A DNA stretch of 64,000 nt, taken from Leucobacter sp. cx-328. Lineage in GTDB: Bacteria; Actinomycetota; Actinomycetes; Actinomycetales; Microbacteriaceae. The DNA lies in contig NZ_JACVMX010000003.1 in NCBI RefSeq assembly GCF_014530035.1, forward strand, positions 186,001 through 250,000, read 5' to 3'. Position numbers and translations under genes: made by a program. This document shows, one piece after another, positions 51,848 through 60,461 of this stretch (position 1 is the stretch's first letter; every line of letters starts with the position of its first letter). Below the pieces are notes generated by a model. It saw nothing but the letters and a program-made list of their open reading frames with translations. It was not told the origin of the DNA and did no database searches.

Positions 51848-52032
51848 GACCGACTGACAGGGACTGAGGGAGCGCGATCAATAGCTCTGTCATTGCAGGA
51901 CTTCTTCGTCGAGCACCCCGTGGGCCGCGTGCGTCGAGGCGTAAAAGGGTCGCATGCTCGCCAACAAGCACGCACGTCGAATGAGCAGTCCCCGCGAGCA
52001 GGCCGAAGTACGATGGATTTGTTCGCATCATG

Positions 52033-52063
52033 ATCAGCCCGTTGCCGCAAGGCGCGGGCTGAT
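52033..52063 (+). terminator. Intrinsic terminator, plus strand
   Basis: A nine-base-pair perfect stem (ATCAGCCCG / CGGGCTGAT) with a loop, followed by TTTTTATT. This is a strong terminator, but no intact plus-strand gene precedes it, so it may be left over from a lost gene. Confidence 0.8.
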
Positions 52064-52297
52064 TTTTATTGAGACCACGCCAAAAGAAGGAGACCCCCAT
52101 CGGCGCTTGCGGGGTTCTCATAGTTCTGTTTCTGAGCAGGGGCGGTGCACGCGTTGTGGCAGCTCGTGAACTACTCAATACCGCCAGAGTGCCAGGCGAA
52201 AAGCGTATCCACAGTCTCCCGCCCTCAACTGTCGCGATCACGACAGGTGCCAACCGAGCGGCGGAGAGCACGCCTACAACGTTTCATCCGAAGACGT

Positions 52298-52540
52298 CTA
52301 GGACGCTAGCTGCTCGGCAAGGAAAGCCTCGAGATCACACGGCCGGTAGAGAATGCAACCGCCAATCTTGGCATACCGAGGGCCAGTTCCTTCGCTGCGC
52401 CGCTTCTTGAGAGTCGAGTATCCGACACCGAGATAGCGGGCCGCGTCCGCTGGCGCGAGAGCACCGTATCCAGCGGGGCCGGTGGCCTTGCCGTTCCGAG
52501 TCTCGTCATCGCGAGTCGTCAGCGTCGGGGTGGTGGCCAC
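52298..52540 (-). CDS. Excisionase-like HTH protein
   Basis: An 80-residue protein from GTG 52540, with AAAGAGAT upstream. Residues 25-80 are a typical HTH_17-type domain: ALAPADAARYLGVGYSTLKK, then GTGPRYAKIGGCILYRPCDL. In the family the helix-turn-helix is followed by P-R-x-x-K-I-G-G-x-x-x-Y-x-x-x-D-L-E-A-F-L, all present. Such proteins are excisionases or transcriptional switches of integrative elements. It lies about 550 bases from mutM, at the edge of the accessory region; no integrase is present. Confidence 0.8.
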   Translation of the reverse strand: MATTPTLTTRDDETRNGKATGPAGYGALAPADAARYLGVGYSTLKKRRSEGTGPRYAKIGGCILYRPCDLEAFLAEQLAS

Positions 52541-53094
52541 TTTATCTCTTTGAAGGTTGGTGGTTTGCGAGCGGATACACGTTCTAGTCCGCTCTGCTTC
52601 ACCGAGAGGCGCGGAGACCCCTCGGTATATGCCGCGGGTTACCCCAGTGCGGCCTGCCACTTCTCTTCTCAGAACAGCCCCTGGCCGAGCCTGCGCCGGA
52701 TCGACTCACCTGCACCGATCACGCCAATCGATCACGTCCGCTGAGTGGTGCTCTCAAGAGTGAGAACCCAGTATGCGATCAAGGCAAAATAACCATAGCA
52801 CACGCTCTGTCGGGCTCTCAGAGGCTAAGTTACGCTCGGGCTCCGACACCCGAATAGTGTAATGGGCATGAACACGACGAGCATCGCAGTAGCGAAGACC
52901 CCGGCCCGACAGCGGCGTCGGCTGCGCGCCGATCGCGGCGTGGTCTCCCCCAGCTACTTCGTGGCGACAGGCGCAAGACCCCATCCAGCGAACGTCACGC
53001 AGCCCGGGAAACCGGGTGCTCGGAGCTCACAGGGGACATGTGGAGCTACCTGAGGTTCAGGTTGGAATAGTGACTTGATCAGGGCAAAATACTA
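52541..53094. other. Gap between excisionase-like gene and mutM
   Basis: About 550 bases. It contains two copies of a 15-base direct repeat (recorded separately) at 52777 and 53077. Short open frames here, such as one from 52862, are Arg/Pro-rich with no ribosome-binding site and are not supported. No tRNA, integrase or terminator is seen. Confidence 0.5.
52777..53091. repeat. Direct repeats beside the mutM 3' end (possible attachment sites)
   Basis: Copies are GATCAAGGCAAAATA at 52777-52791 and GATCAGGGCAAAATA at 53077-53091, one mismatch, exactly 300 bases apart. The second copy ends three bases before the mutM stop codon complement at 53095. Such repeats beside the 3' end of a conserved gene can mark an integration site. 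I did not find a third copy at the other end of the accessory region. Confidence 0.6.
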
Positions 53095-54117
53095 CTAACG
53101 GGCCAAGCTTTGGCACCTCGGACAGAAATGGGAAGACCTACCAGCAAACGGAATTCGTTTGATCGCCGTGCCGCAGCGATTGCACGGCTCGCCGGTGCAC
53201 CCATATGAATTCAGCGAGTGCGCAAAGTAACCAGCCTGGCCATTCACGTTGACGTACTGCTCGTCGAAACTCGTGCCGCCCTCGCTGAGCGCCTGACCGA
53301 GCACCTCGCGCACATGCCCGAGCAGCTCACGTACCTTGCGTAGGCCGACCGCGCGCCCGGGAGTTTCAGGGTGCAGGCGAGCACGCCACAGCGACTCATC
53401 AGCATAGATGTTGCCGATGCCGCTCGCGACGGCCTGGTCAAGCAGCAGTGCCTTCACACCGGTCCCGCGCGAACGCACACGCTCAACCCAGCGCGCATCG
53501 TCAAACGCCGGATCGAGCGGATCGCGCGCAATATGCGCCGCCTGCGCAGGAATCAGCGCGGGAGCGACCGGTGCGCCGCCAGCGCTCGCCTCACCAGCAC
53601 CCCGCAACAGACCGTTGCCAACGAAGCCGCCGGGAGCGCCATCATCGGTCGGCACAAGCTCGTCGAGGGCGAGCGAGCCGAAGAGTCGCTGATCCGCGAA
53701 ATCTAATCGCAGCTCGCCATGCTCGGGATGATCGATCCAGATGCGGATCCGCACGTGCCGATCATCAGCGGCCTCATGCGCCCGCAGCAGCATCTGCCCG
53801 CTCATCCCCAGATGCGCGAGAAGCGCGAGGCCTGACGCCCCGCGCTCACTCGCGACCGGTATCCACATGAACTTCCCGCGTCGCGCTGGCGCACCGAGCA
53901 CGACACCGGTCAGCCGGCGCTCGAAGTCGGCGGCGCGGATCGCAGCAGCCTCCGACGTGAGTGTCACGCCGTGCCCACCGCGCCCGTCGTCGCCCACCAT
54001 CGGCACATGCCGTTTCAGTGCGCGGCCGTCGAGCACCTCGACGCCGACGATGCGAGCGCCGTCCACCGCGGGCGCAAGCCCGGCCCGGACGACCTCAACC
54101 TCGGGAAGTTCAGGCAC
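53095..54117 (-). CDS. mutM: Formamidopyrimidine-DNA glycosylase MutM (Fpg)
   Basis: A 340-residue glycosylase/lyase, longer than the usual 270-290. It starts with the invariant PELPEVE after a GTG, so the N-terminal proline is the catalytic residue. The H2TH region is near residue 240 (QAVASGIGNIYADESLWRAR) and the C-terminal zinc finger is CNRCGTAIKRIPFAGRSSHF CPRC near 300-335, all four cysteines present. A Gly/Ala-rich insertion (about residues 150-190) accounts for the extra length. It removes 8-oxoguanine. It directly abuts rnc and marks the right edge of the accessory block. Confidence 0.95.
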   Translation of the reverse strand: MPELPEVEVVRAGLAPAVDGARIVGVEVLDGRALKRHVPMVGDDGRGGHGVTLTSEAAAIRAADFERRLTGVVLGAPARRGKFMWIPVASERGASGLALLAHLGMSGQMLLRAHEAADDRHVRIRIWIDHPEHGELRLDFADQRLFGSLALDELVPTDDGAPGGFVGNGLLRGAGEASAGGAPVAPALIPAQAAHIARDPLDPAFDDARWVERVRSRGTGVKALLLDQAVASGIGNIYADESLWRARLHPETPGRAVGLRKVRELLGHVREVLGQALSEGGTSFDEQYVNVNGQAGYFAHSLNSYGCTGEPCNRCGTAIKRIPFAGRSSHFCPRCQSLAR

Positions 54118-54897
54118 TTAGCGGCGCTTTCGCTTTGCCGCGCGTGCCTGAAGCTGTTCGACAGCATCACGCGCCGCAGCGAGTTCTGCCGTCTTCTTGC
54201 TCGTGCCCTCGCCACGGCCACGAATGCCGCCGAGGCTCACGCGCGCCACAAAGCGACGATCGTGATCGGGGCCAGCACCCATGGTTTCGTAGGTGGGGTG
54301 CGGTTCGCCACGCTTTGCGGCCTCCTGTTGGAGCAGCGTCTTCGGATCGAGCGCCTTGGTAAAGCGCTTCCGATCGGCAAACAGCGGCGCAACGAGGTCG
54401 AGCACGAACGTGTTGGCAATTGCAGGCGTCGTCGACAGGAAGACCGCACCAATCACGGCTTCAACCGTGTCGGCAAGGATTGAATCTTTGTCGCGGCCAC
54501 CGCTCTTCGCCTCACCCTTGCCCAGGCGAAGGGATTCGCCAAGGTTCAGGCCGCGCGCAATCTCAGCGAGTGCAACCGTTGACACCAAAGCTGAACGTCG
54601 CTTCGCCAGCTCGCCCTCAGGCAGGGCTGGGTAGTCGTTGTACAGCTTTACTGTCACCGCTTGCCCGAGGATCGAGTCCCCCAGGAATTCGAGTCGCTCG
54701 TTGTGCGGAGCATGATCATGCTCAAACGCCCACGAACGATGAGTCAGTGCAAGTTCTAGAAGCCCGGGGTCTACGTCAACGTTGAAGGGACGGAGAAAGC
54801 CGCCGAACTCACTCTGAGAGGAGTCCGACGGCTTTACACCTTCTGCGTGAGACGCAGTCTTCGCGTTCCCCGGGATCGAATGTTCTTTCCCGTTCAC
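54118..54897 (-). CDS. rnc: Ribonuclease III
   Basis: A 259-residue RNase III from GTG 54897 (MNGKEHSIPG). The N-terminal endonuclease domain has the signature ERLEFLGDSILGQAV near residue 69, carrying the catalytic Glu and Asp, and a second acidic site SILADTVEAVIGAVF. The C-terminal double-stranded-RNA-binding domain is YETMGAGPDHDRRFVARVSL with the GEGTSKKTAELAAARDAVEQ helix. The longer open frame upstream (to 54969) overlaps rpmF, so the later start is preferred. It processes rRNA precursors and lies between rpmF and mutM. Confidence 0.93.
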   Translation of the reverse strand: MNGKEHSIPGNAKTASHAEGVKPSDSSQSEFGGFLRPFNVDVDPGLLELALTHRSWAFEHDHAPHNERLEFLGDSILGQAVTVKLYNDYPALPEGELAKRRSALVSTVALAEIARGLNLGESLRLGKGEAKSGGRDKDSILADTVEAVIGAVFLSTTPAIANTFVLDLVAPLFADRKRFTKALDPKTLLQQEAAKRGEPHPTYETMGAGPDHDRRFVARVSLGGIRGRGEGTSKKTAELAAARDAVEQLQARAAKRKRR

Positions 54898-54904
54898 GTG
54901 AGAC

Positions 54905-55108
54905 TTAGGCGTCTGCGACCTTGCGGCCCTTGTACTCGAGGAACAGAGCGTTGCCCTGTGCGTCCTCAACTACGCGTGCGCGGTGGGGCAGGCTGTACAC
55001 GGTACGGCCATTCTCAACGGTCTTTACCAGCTTGGGCGCAACAGCCTTCCACGCCGAACGGCGGTGGCGGGTGTTAGAGCGCGACATCTTCCGCTTGGGA
55101 ACAGCCAT
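54905..55108 (-). CDS. rpmF: 50S ribosomal protein L32
   Basis: A 67-residue protein starting [20 protein letters not shown], the L32 signature. It has no cysteine, so it is the zinc-independent (C-minus) form, as is common in actinobacteria. The ending [13 protein letters not shown] is typical. It follows the DUF177 gene on the same strand with a 15-base gap. Confidence 0.97.
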   Translation of the reverse strand: MAVPKRKMSRSNTRHRRSAWKAVAPKLVKTVENGRTVYSLPHRARVVEDAQGNALFLEYKGRKVADA

Positions 55109-55123
55109 GATGTTCTCTTTTCC

Positions 55124-55693
55124 TTAGTCAGATTCAGGTAAACCCGAACCATTTGATTCTGCAGCTTCGACGGGCTCAGTCACGGTTTCAGTGAAACCGG
55201 CCAGAGCTGCCCAGCGCGGATCTACGATCCCGCCATGCGATCCTTCATCCTCTACGTCACGCAACTCACCAGACTCGGGATCGAGTCCCGGGCAGTCGGG
55301 GCGACACATAGGTTGAAACGGCAGTGCAAGCACAACCGCGTCTCGAAGCGTCGGTTCGAGATCTACATGATCTCCTTGAACCAAGCTTTCTTCGGCCTCA
55401 CTGGGAGTATACGCGAAAAGTTCCTGGATTTCGACATGAAACGGCGTGGCGAATGTCTCAAGGCAGCGTCCGCACTCAGCGTCCATCGTCGTGTTTACGT
55501 CGGCAGTAACGAGGACACCCTCGTGAACCGACTCGAGCTTGAGGTCGATCTCAATCTCGCTGCCCTCACGAACCTGGGCGAGCGCCTCGCCAAAAGTTTC
55601 GGGTGCGACGACCGTGATTTCGCGCTCGCGCATCTCACCGGGGCGACCCATCAGGTCGCGTACCTCAATGAGGTAGGGGTTTTTCTGAGCCAT
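55124..55693 (-). CDS. DUF177 (YceD) family protein
   Basis: A 189-residue acidic protein. The pattern ECGRCLETFATPFHVEIQEL followed by ESLVQGDHVDLEPTLRDAVV and ALPFQPMCRPDCPGL, with four Cys in two pairs, is diagnostic of the DUF177/YceD family, which lies just upstream of rpmF in most bacteria and is linked to 23S rRNA maturation. The ending is Ser/Glu-rich. Its start shares one base with the coaD stop (TAATG). Confidence 0.93.
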   Translation of the reverse strand: MAQKNPYLIEVRDLMGRPGEMREREITVVAPETFGEALAQVREGSEIEIDLKLESVHEGVLVTADVNTTMDAECGRCLETFATPFHVEIQELFAYTPSEAEESLVQGDHVDLEPTLRDAVVLALPFQPMCRPDCPGLDPESGELRDVEDEGSHGGIVDPRWAALAGFTETVTEPVEAAESNGSGLPESD

Positions 55694-56187
55694 TATGCAA
55701 GCCTTGCCTTTTCAAGGAACCGCGATACGGGTGCGGGAACGTAGCCACTGACGTCGCCGCCAAGCTCAGCTACCTGACGCACCAGCGTGCTCGATACGTG
55801 TGCGTGCCCGGGATCGGGAAGCATGAAGATCGTCTCTACGCCCGCGAGGCTGCGGTTCATCAGCACCATCGGGGTTTCGTATGCGACGTCAATCTGCGAA
55901 CGGATGCCCTTGACGAGCACAGACGCGCCCACCTCGGTGCAGTAATCAACGAGCAGCCCTACCGACCATGAAGCAACAATGATGTTGTCAGGCATGCCAG
56001 GCGTTTCATTGAGTGACTTCTTGATGAGGTTCACGCGCTCAGCGATCGGCAGCATTGCTGCCTTGCTGGGATTGTGCACGACGAGAACGTGCACCTCGTC
56101 AAACAGCTCCGCACTTCGGCGGATCACGTCAAGGTGACCGAGAGTGATCGGATCGAACGATCCGGGTACCACTGCAATCTTCTTCAT
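55693..56187 (-). CDS. coaD: Phosphopantetheine adenylyltransferase
   Basis: A 164-residue nucleotidyltransferase from ATG 56187. The [13 protein letters not shown] segment contains the T/HxGH active-site motif (TLGH), and [20 protein letters not shown] has the ISSTLVR segment that binds ATP. The middle [20 protein letters not shown] and [12 protein letters not shown] are typical. It makes dephospho-CoA from 4'-phosphopantetheine. The frame is open slightly upstream of the chosen ATG. Confidence 0.96.
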   Translation of the reverse strand: MKKIAVVPGSFDPITLGHLDVIRRSAELFDEVHVLVVHNPSKAAMLPIAERVNLIKKSLNETPGMPDNIIVASWSVGLLVDYCTEVGASVLVKGIRSQIDVAYETPMVLMNRSLAGVETIFMLPDPGHAHVSSTLVRQVAELGGDVSGYVPAPVSRFLEKARLA

Positions 56188-56225
56188 ACCTAAGAGCATA
56201 TGACCCCGACCATCACTCATGCTGA

Positions 56226-56918
56226 TTACAGGCCGTGATCTCGTGCGAAAATGACTGCCTGGACGCGGTCTCGAAGTTCAAGCTTTGCGAGGATTCGCCC
56301 AACGTGGGTCTTCACGGTGGATTCAGAGAGGAAGAGATCCGCGCCAATCTCGGCGTTGTTTCGCCCGGTTGCGATGAGCGCGAGGACATCGCGTTCGCGG
56401 TCGGTCAGGATATCGAGTGCGGTGCTATCAGCTGCGGAGGTTTGTGCGTCGCCGAGCAGTGCTCCACCGTCACCTGCCTGCATCTGTTCAAGCATGCGGC
56501 GCGTCACCGCGGGGGCCATGGCGGCGTCACCGGCAGCAACGCGTCGAATCGCGTCAACAAGCTCGGTGGGTCGCGCGTCTTTCAGCAGGAAGCCGCTCGC
56601 ACCAGCACGGATCGCACCGATCGCGTACTCATCGAGGTCGAATGTCGTGAGCACGAGCACGCGCACGTCAGGGAACTCCTGAACGATTCGCTCAGTCGCC
56701 TCGATGCCATTCATACCCGGCATTCGCACGTCCATGAGGACTACGTCACACGACGACCCCTCACCGCTCAGCCGCGCAAGGGTTGCTAGCGCCTCGCGTC
56801 CATCGGAGGCCTCTCCCACGACCGTGATGCCAGCCTCGGCCATGAGTACCAAGCTGAACCCTGTTCGGATGAGCTCCTGGTCGTCGACCAGCATTACGTT
56901 AATGGTGCTTTCGGTCAC
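56226..56918 (-). CDS. NarL/LuxR family response regulator
   Basis: A 230-residue regulator from GTG 56918 with GAAGGA upstream. The receiver has the acidic pair in [14 protein letters not shown] and the phosphate acceptor Asp63 in [20 protein letters not shown]; the switch residues are in [14 protein letters not shown] and LLKDARP. The C-terminal LuxR helix-turn-helix is [20 protein letters not shown] followed by [19 protein letters not shown]. It pairs with the histidine kinase encoded just upstream and probably regulates the adjacent ABC transporter. Confidence 0.93.
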   Translation of the reverse strand: MTESTINVMLVDDQELIRTGFSLVLMAEAGITVVGEASDGREALATLARLSGEGSSCDVVLMDVRMPGMNGIEATERIVQEFPDVRVLVLTTFDLDEYAIGAIRAGASGFLLKDARPTELVDAIRRVAAGDAAMAPAVTRRMLEQMQAGDGGALLGDAQTSAADSTALDILTDRERDVLALIATGRNNAEIGADLFLSESTVKTHVGRILAKLELRDRVQAVIFARDHGL

Positions 56919-57010
56919 GCTGATTCCTTCGTTCGTAGATTTCATTCTCGCAGTGCGCAGCGCATTGCGCACGCTTTCGCTGCGGCGCGCTCGTTCGCCG
57001 CCTTCTTTCT

Positions 57011-57059
57011 GCTGATTACTGCTTACTGCCTACTGCCCGCTGCTTGCTGGCCGCTGCCC
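57011..57059. repeat. Seven tandem 7-base repeats between RR and HK genes
   Basis: Seven consecutive imperfect copies of a seven-base unit with consensus RCTGNYY (GCTGATT, ACTGCTT, ACTGCCT, ACTGCCC, GCTGCTT, GCTGGCC, GCTGCCC) fill the gap between the kinase stop and the response regulator start. Each copy differs by one to three bases. On the transcribed strand it reads RRNCAGY. Confidence 0.8.
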
Positions 57060-57065
57060 GGTCAC

Positions 57066-58427
57066 TTAGCTGGCGTTCTTTGCACCTGAGTCTGCGCGGA
57101 TCTCCGCGCGCACGAGCCACCCGCGACCGTCGGGCACCGGCCCTGCCTCAAGCGTTCCGCCGAACATACGGGTGCGCTCCCGCAGCCCTTGCAGGCCTCG
57201 CCCTGATCCAACGCCAGTGACGGGTGGCTGCATCCCGACAGAGCCGAAGTCTCGCACCGAGACCTGTGTCAGGTTCGGGCCATGCGAGATCCGCACTTCC
57301 ACCTGCGCTCCGCTTCCCGCGTATCGCAACACGTTGGTGAGCGACTCCTGCACGACTCGGTAGATCGCGAGCCCTTGGCCCCGGTCGCCGGTCTCGTCGC
57401 CCTCGGTAACGAGGGTGACGCGCAGTCCCGCATCGTTGAAGTCGCGGATCAGCCCAGGCAGATCACTCAGCCCAGGTGTCGGAGTCATTTCAGCTTGACC
57501 GTTGTTCGGGGTAATAGCCCCGAGCAATCGACGCATTTCCGCTAGCGCGGTCCTGCCGGTCTCTGCGCTCCGTTGCATCGCGTTTGCCGCAGCCTCAGGC
57601 GAAGCGGTCACTGCACGTGACGCCCCCTCAGAGAGCGCGATCATGACAGACACGGAGTGCGCGACGATGTCGTGCATCTCGCGGGCGATACGTGAACGCT
57701 CCTCGGCAACAGCAAGCTGTGCGAGCTGTTCGCGTTCGCGAGCGAGCTGGTGAGCACGATCAAGAATCGCATCGACGTAGCGGCGCCGATTACCAATATT
57801 GATGCCGGCGAGCAACACAGCAAGCATCCAAGCAGCAGAGATGAGCATGAGGGTAATGAACTCGCCAAGACTCTTATGACTCGGCCCCATTGCAACGACC
57901 AGTGAACCCGACGCGCTATTGGGGTCCGGGGTCATCCAGTACTGCAGTACCGTGCCCAGCATGACGATCCCGTACCCAGCCCAGCCAGCCCGGGCACTGC
58001 GGTACACCGGAACCGCGTAGAGCAAGAAGATCAGCGCGATGCCTGTCGCGAGTGACTGAATTCCATGATCACCAAAGCTCGCCACCACGCCTGCGGCGAG
58101 CGCGAGTAGTGGGTACTTGCGTCGGAACAGGAGCGCTGCAGCAATGATGGCGATACGGAGAACGGCGAATGGCCACCATGGCCAGGTGAGATAGCCGGGG
58201 AGCGGACTGTCGGCGATGATTTCACCTGTGGCGGGGTCACTCACGAAGGACGCGTCGACGACGTCTAGTCCGATGCCCATGAGACAGCCGATAACGAACC
58301 AGACGACGATGAATATGTCGACGGCGAGTGGGTGTGCGGCGAGCGCCCGCCGGATGAATCCTGGCGGGCGCGGGAGCCGAATCTCCTCAGTGTTGAGTGA
58401 GATCGTTGGCTGGGGCTGTTGGGTCAC
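57066..58427 (-). CDS. Histidine kinase (HisKA_3 / LiaS-DesK-like)
   Basis: A 453-residue sensor. About five or six membrane helices occupy residues 25-220 (FIVVWFVIGCLMGIGLDVVD, FAVLRIAIIAAALLF and others). The dimerisation/phosphoacceptor region is EERSRIAREMHDIVAHSVSV near residue 250 with the phosphorylated His in R-E-x-H-D. The ATP-binding end is VSVRDFGSVGMQPPVTGVGS and GRGLQGLRERTRMFGGTLEA. It is encoded downstream of the ABC permease with a 21-base gap and upstream of its regulator. Confidence 0.92.
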   Translation of the reverse strand: MTQQPQPTISLNTEEIRLPRPPGFIRRALAAHPLAVDIFIVVWFVIGCLMGIGLDVVDASFVSDPATGEIIADSPLPGYLTWPWWPFAVLRIAIIAAALLFRRKYPLLALAAGVVASFGDHGIQSLATGIALIFLLYAVPVYRSARAGWAGYGIVMLGTVLQYWMTPDPNSASGSLVVAMGPSHKSLGEFITLMLISAAWMLAVLLAGINIGNRRRYVDAILDRAHQLAREREQLAQLAVAEERSRIAREMHDIVAHSVSVMIALSEGASRAVTASPEAAANAMQRSAETGRTALAEMRRLLGAITPNNGQAEMTPTPGLSDLPGLIRDFNDAGLRVTLVTEGDETGDRGQGLAIYRVVQESLTNVLRYAGSGAQVEVRISHGPNLTQVSVRDFGSVGMQPPVTGVGSGRGLQGLRERTRMFGGTLEAGPVPDGRGWLVRAEIRADSGAKNAS

Positions 58428-58448
58428 ATTCTCACCTTAGTGAGTGGC

Positions 58449-59348
58449 TTATCGTGCGTCACGTTTGGTGAACAGAACGCCTGCGGGGATGAGCGTAATT
58501 GCGGCCCAGCCGATCATGCAGAGGAGCGCTTTCCAGTATCCGAACGACTCCGAGCTGAGTTCTGGGTCCTGGATTCCCTGGGAGAGGGTCGCGCCGAGGT
58601 GGTCTGGGAGGTAGCGGGAGAGTTCGTAAGGCCATTCCCATGTGCTGAGTCCGGCAAGGATGCCAATGGCAATGGGAAGAACGAACATGATTCCGACGAC
58701 CACGACGATGCCACCGGCTGTGGAACGCAGGAGTGCTGCAACTCCGAGGGCAAAGGTCGTAATGAGGGTGAGGAAGAGTGCGGTGCCGAGTACTCCGGAA
58801 ATCACGGGGACAGAGAACACCTGGTCTCCTGTTGCGGGGAACGTGAGTACGGCGATACCGAGCGATACCAGCGTGAGGATGAGCCCCATGCCGAGCGCGA
58901 GTATTGCGGTGACGATTGTCTTCGCGGCAAAGACCGCCTTGCGACCGGGTACGGCTATGAGCGTGGAGAGGATCATCCCGCTGGAGTATTCGGAGCCAAT
59001 AGCGAATACGCCGAGTGCGCCGAACACCAAAGCCATGAAGGGCGAGGCGAAGGTCGCGACTGTGAGTAGGTAGGTCTGGTGCATGGCGTCGCCCGCTTGG
59101 GAGAGCCCGTCCATTCCAAACTCGGAGCTTGCGACCAGGGCGATGAGCAGATTGAGGGCGATGCCGCCGATCAGCGTAAGGAGCACGATGATACGAATGC
59201 TGCGGAGTGAGCTGAGTTTGATCCATTCTGAGCGGATCACTCCCCCAAAGTTCAACTTTGGTGCTTCAGTGAGCCCCTTCGCAAGAATCCCTACTGGGCG
59301 AGACACCGTGCTGGAGGAAATTGGTGCAGTGCTGGTTGGTGTGGTCAT
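58449..59348 (-). CDS. ABC-2 type transporter permease
   Basis: A 299-residue protein with about six membrane helices. The region RSEWIKLSSLRSIRIIVLLT is a common start for these permeases after a Thr/Ser/Pro-rich tail, followed by MALVFGALGVFAIGSEYSSG and LAVPGRKAVFAAKTIVTAIL-like segments. It is the partner of the ATPase encoded upstream. Substrate unknown; such pairs often export peptides or antibiotics. Confidence 0.88.
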   Translation of the reverse strand: MTTPTSTAPISSSTVSRPVGILAKGLTEAPKLNFGGVIRSEWIKLSSLRSIRIIVLLTLIGGIALNLLIALVASSEFGMDGLSQAGDAMHQTYLLTVATFASPFMALVFGALGVFAIGSEYSSGMILSTLIAVPGRKAVFAAKTIVTAILALGMGLILTLVSLGIAVLTFPATGDQVFSVPVISGVLGTALFLTLITTFALGVAALLRSTAGGIVVVVGIMFVLPIAIGILAGLSTWEWPYELSRYLPDHLGATLSQGIQDPELSSESFGYWKALLCMIGWAAITLIPAGVLFTKRDAR

Positions 59349-59408
59349 CGCTACATTGCTGCTTTCGTTGCTGGGTGCTGCGCGTTACTGGGTGTCACGG
59401 TGTGAGCG

Positions 59409-60326
59409 TTAGACGGTCTCGTATTCGAGGACGTCTCGTGTGATCGCGAGATAGGCGTCTTCGAGGGTTGCCGTCACTGGCGTGAGCTCGTGCAATGCGA
59501 TGCCCGCGTTTGCCGCACACGCGCCGACCGTCGCTGCGCTCATACCGGTGACGGTAAAGCGGTACTCGCCAAGTGAGTCAATATGTGGCGCATTCCCCGG
59601 TGTGCTCGCGTCCAAGAGAATCGCCACGAGCTTTGCTGCTTCGGGACTCCCAACCGTGACGCTTGCCTGGTGGGATGACGCGAGTAGCTCACCAATCGGT
59701 GCGTCTGCTACGACCTTGCCCTTGCCGAGCACGATGAGGTGATCTGCCGTCTGTGCCATCTCGCTCATGAGGTGGCTCGACAGCAGAACCGTGCGCCCTT
59801 CCGATGCGAGCTGACGTAGCAGGCGTCGTACCCACAGCACGCCGTCAGGATCAAGACCGTTCACCGGCTCATCCAAGATCACCGTGTGCGGATCACCCAG
59901 CAGCGCGGCTGCGATTCCGAGCCGCTGCCCCATGCCAAGCGAGAACCCACCGACCCGTTTGTGCGCGACCTCTGTCAGGCCGGCCTGTTCAAGTACGGCG
60001 TCTACGCGGGAGTCTGGAATGCGATGTGTCGCGGCGAGCGCACGGAGGTGGCTGCGCGCTGATCGTCCAGGATGCACACCTTTTGCGTCAAGCAGTGCCC
60101 CCACCTCTGCGAGTGGGGCCGTCGAGCGGGTGAAGTTCTTGCGCGCAATCGTCACGGTGCCCGCGGTGGGCCGGTCGAGTCCGAGCATGAGGCGCATGGA
60201 CGTCGACTTGCCTGCTCCATTCGGGCCGAGGAAGCCGGTAACCTGCCCCGGCCGAATGTCGAAGCTCACGTCTTCGAGCGCTGTCTTGCTGCCGTACAGC
60301 TTGGTAAGGCCTCGTGCTTCGATCAT
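59409..60326 (-). CDS. ABC transporter ATP-binding protein
   Basis: A 305-residue ATPase of the bacitracin/antibiotic-exporter type. Walker A is GPNGAGKSTSMRLMLGL, the signature is FSLGMGQRLGIAAALLGDP, and Walker B is VILDEPVNGLDPDGVLW; the H-loop is in LLSSHLMSEMAQTADHLIV. The C-terminal 80 residues form the extra domain typical of this subfamily. It begins an operon ATPase-permease-HK-RR on the minus strand. Confidence 0.93.
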   Translation of the reverse strand: MIEARGLTKLYGSKTALEDVSFDIRPGQVTGFLGPNGAGKSTSMRLMLGLDRPTAGTVTIARKNFTRSTAPLAEVGALLDAKGVHPGRSARSHLRALAATHRIPDSRVDAVLEQAGLTEVAHKRVGGFSLGMGQRLGIAAALLGDPHTVILDEPVNGLDPDGVLWVRRLLRQLASEGRTVLLSSHLMSEMAQTADHLIVLGKGKVVADAPIGELLASSHQASVTVGSPEAAKLVAILLDASTPGNAPHIDSLGEYRFTVTGMSAATVGACAANAGIALHELTPVTATLEDAYLAITRDVLEYETV

Positions 60327-60461
60327 CGGGTGTCCTTTCGCATGGGTGCGTAATAGACACGTTAGGCAGAGGGAGGTGGGGCGCGGATCCCCCTGAGGGA
60401 TTCTGTCCGTAGTACCTGGGTACCAGAGACCCCGGGCCTCCGGGCAGAGTTCTTTCCCTGG

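Larger units (their letters stand above)
51275..52297. other. Degraded region upstream of the DUF262 gene
   Basis: About 1 kb without an intact gene. It holds a short plausible frame fragment (51722-51847, minus strand), a hairpin terminator on the plus strand (52033-52063), and several short frames with coding-like stretches (for example VLVVGRHPHGYTVQVPDLAI at about 51470-51540 on the minus strand) that do not join into a gene. It looks like decayed accessory DNA. No tRNA or repeat is seen. Confidence 0.5.

Noticed and set aside
52862..53053. A possible small basic protein on the plus strand
   Set aside because: No ribosome-binding site, composition biased to Arg and Pro, no homology recognised; more likely a chance frame.
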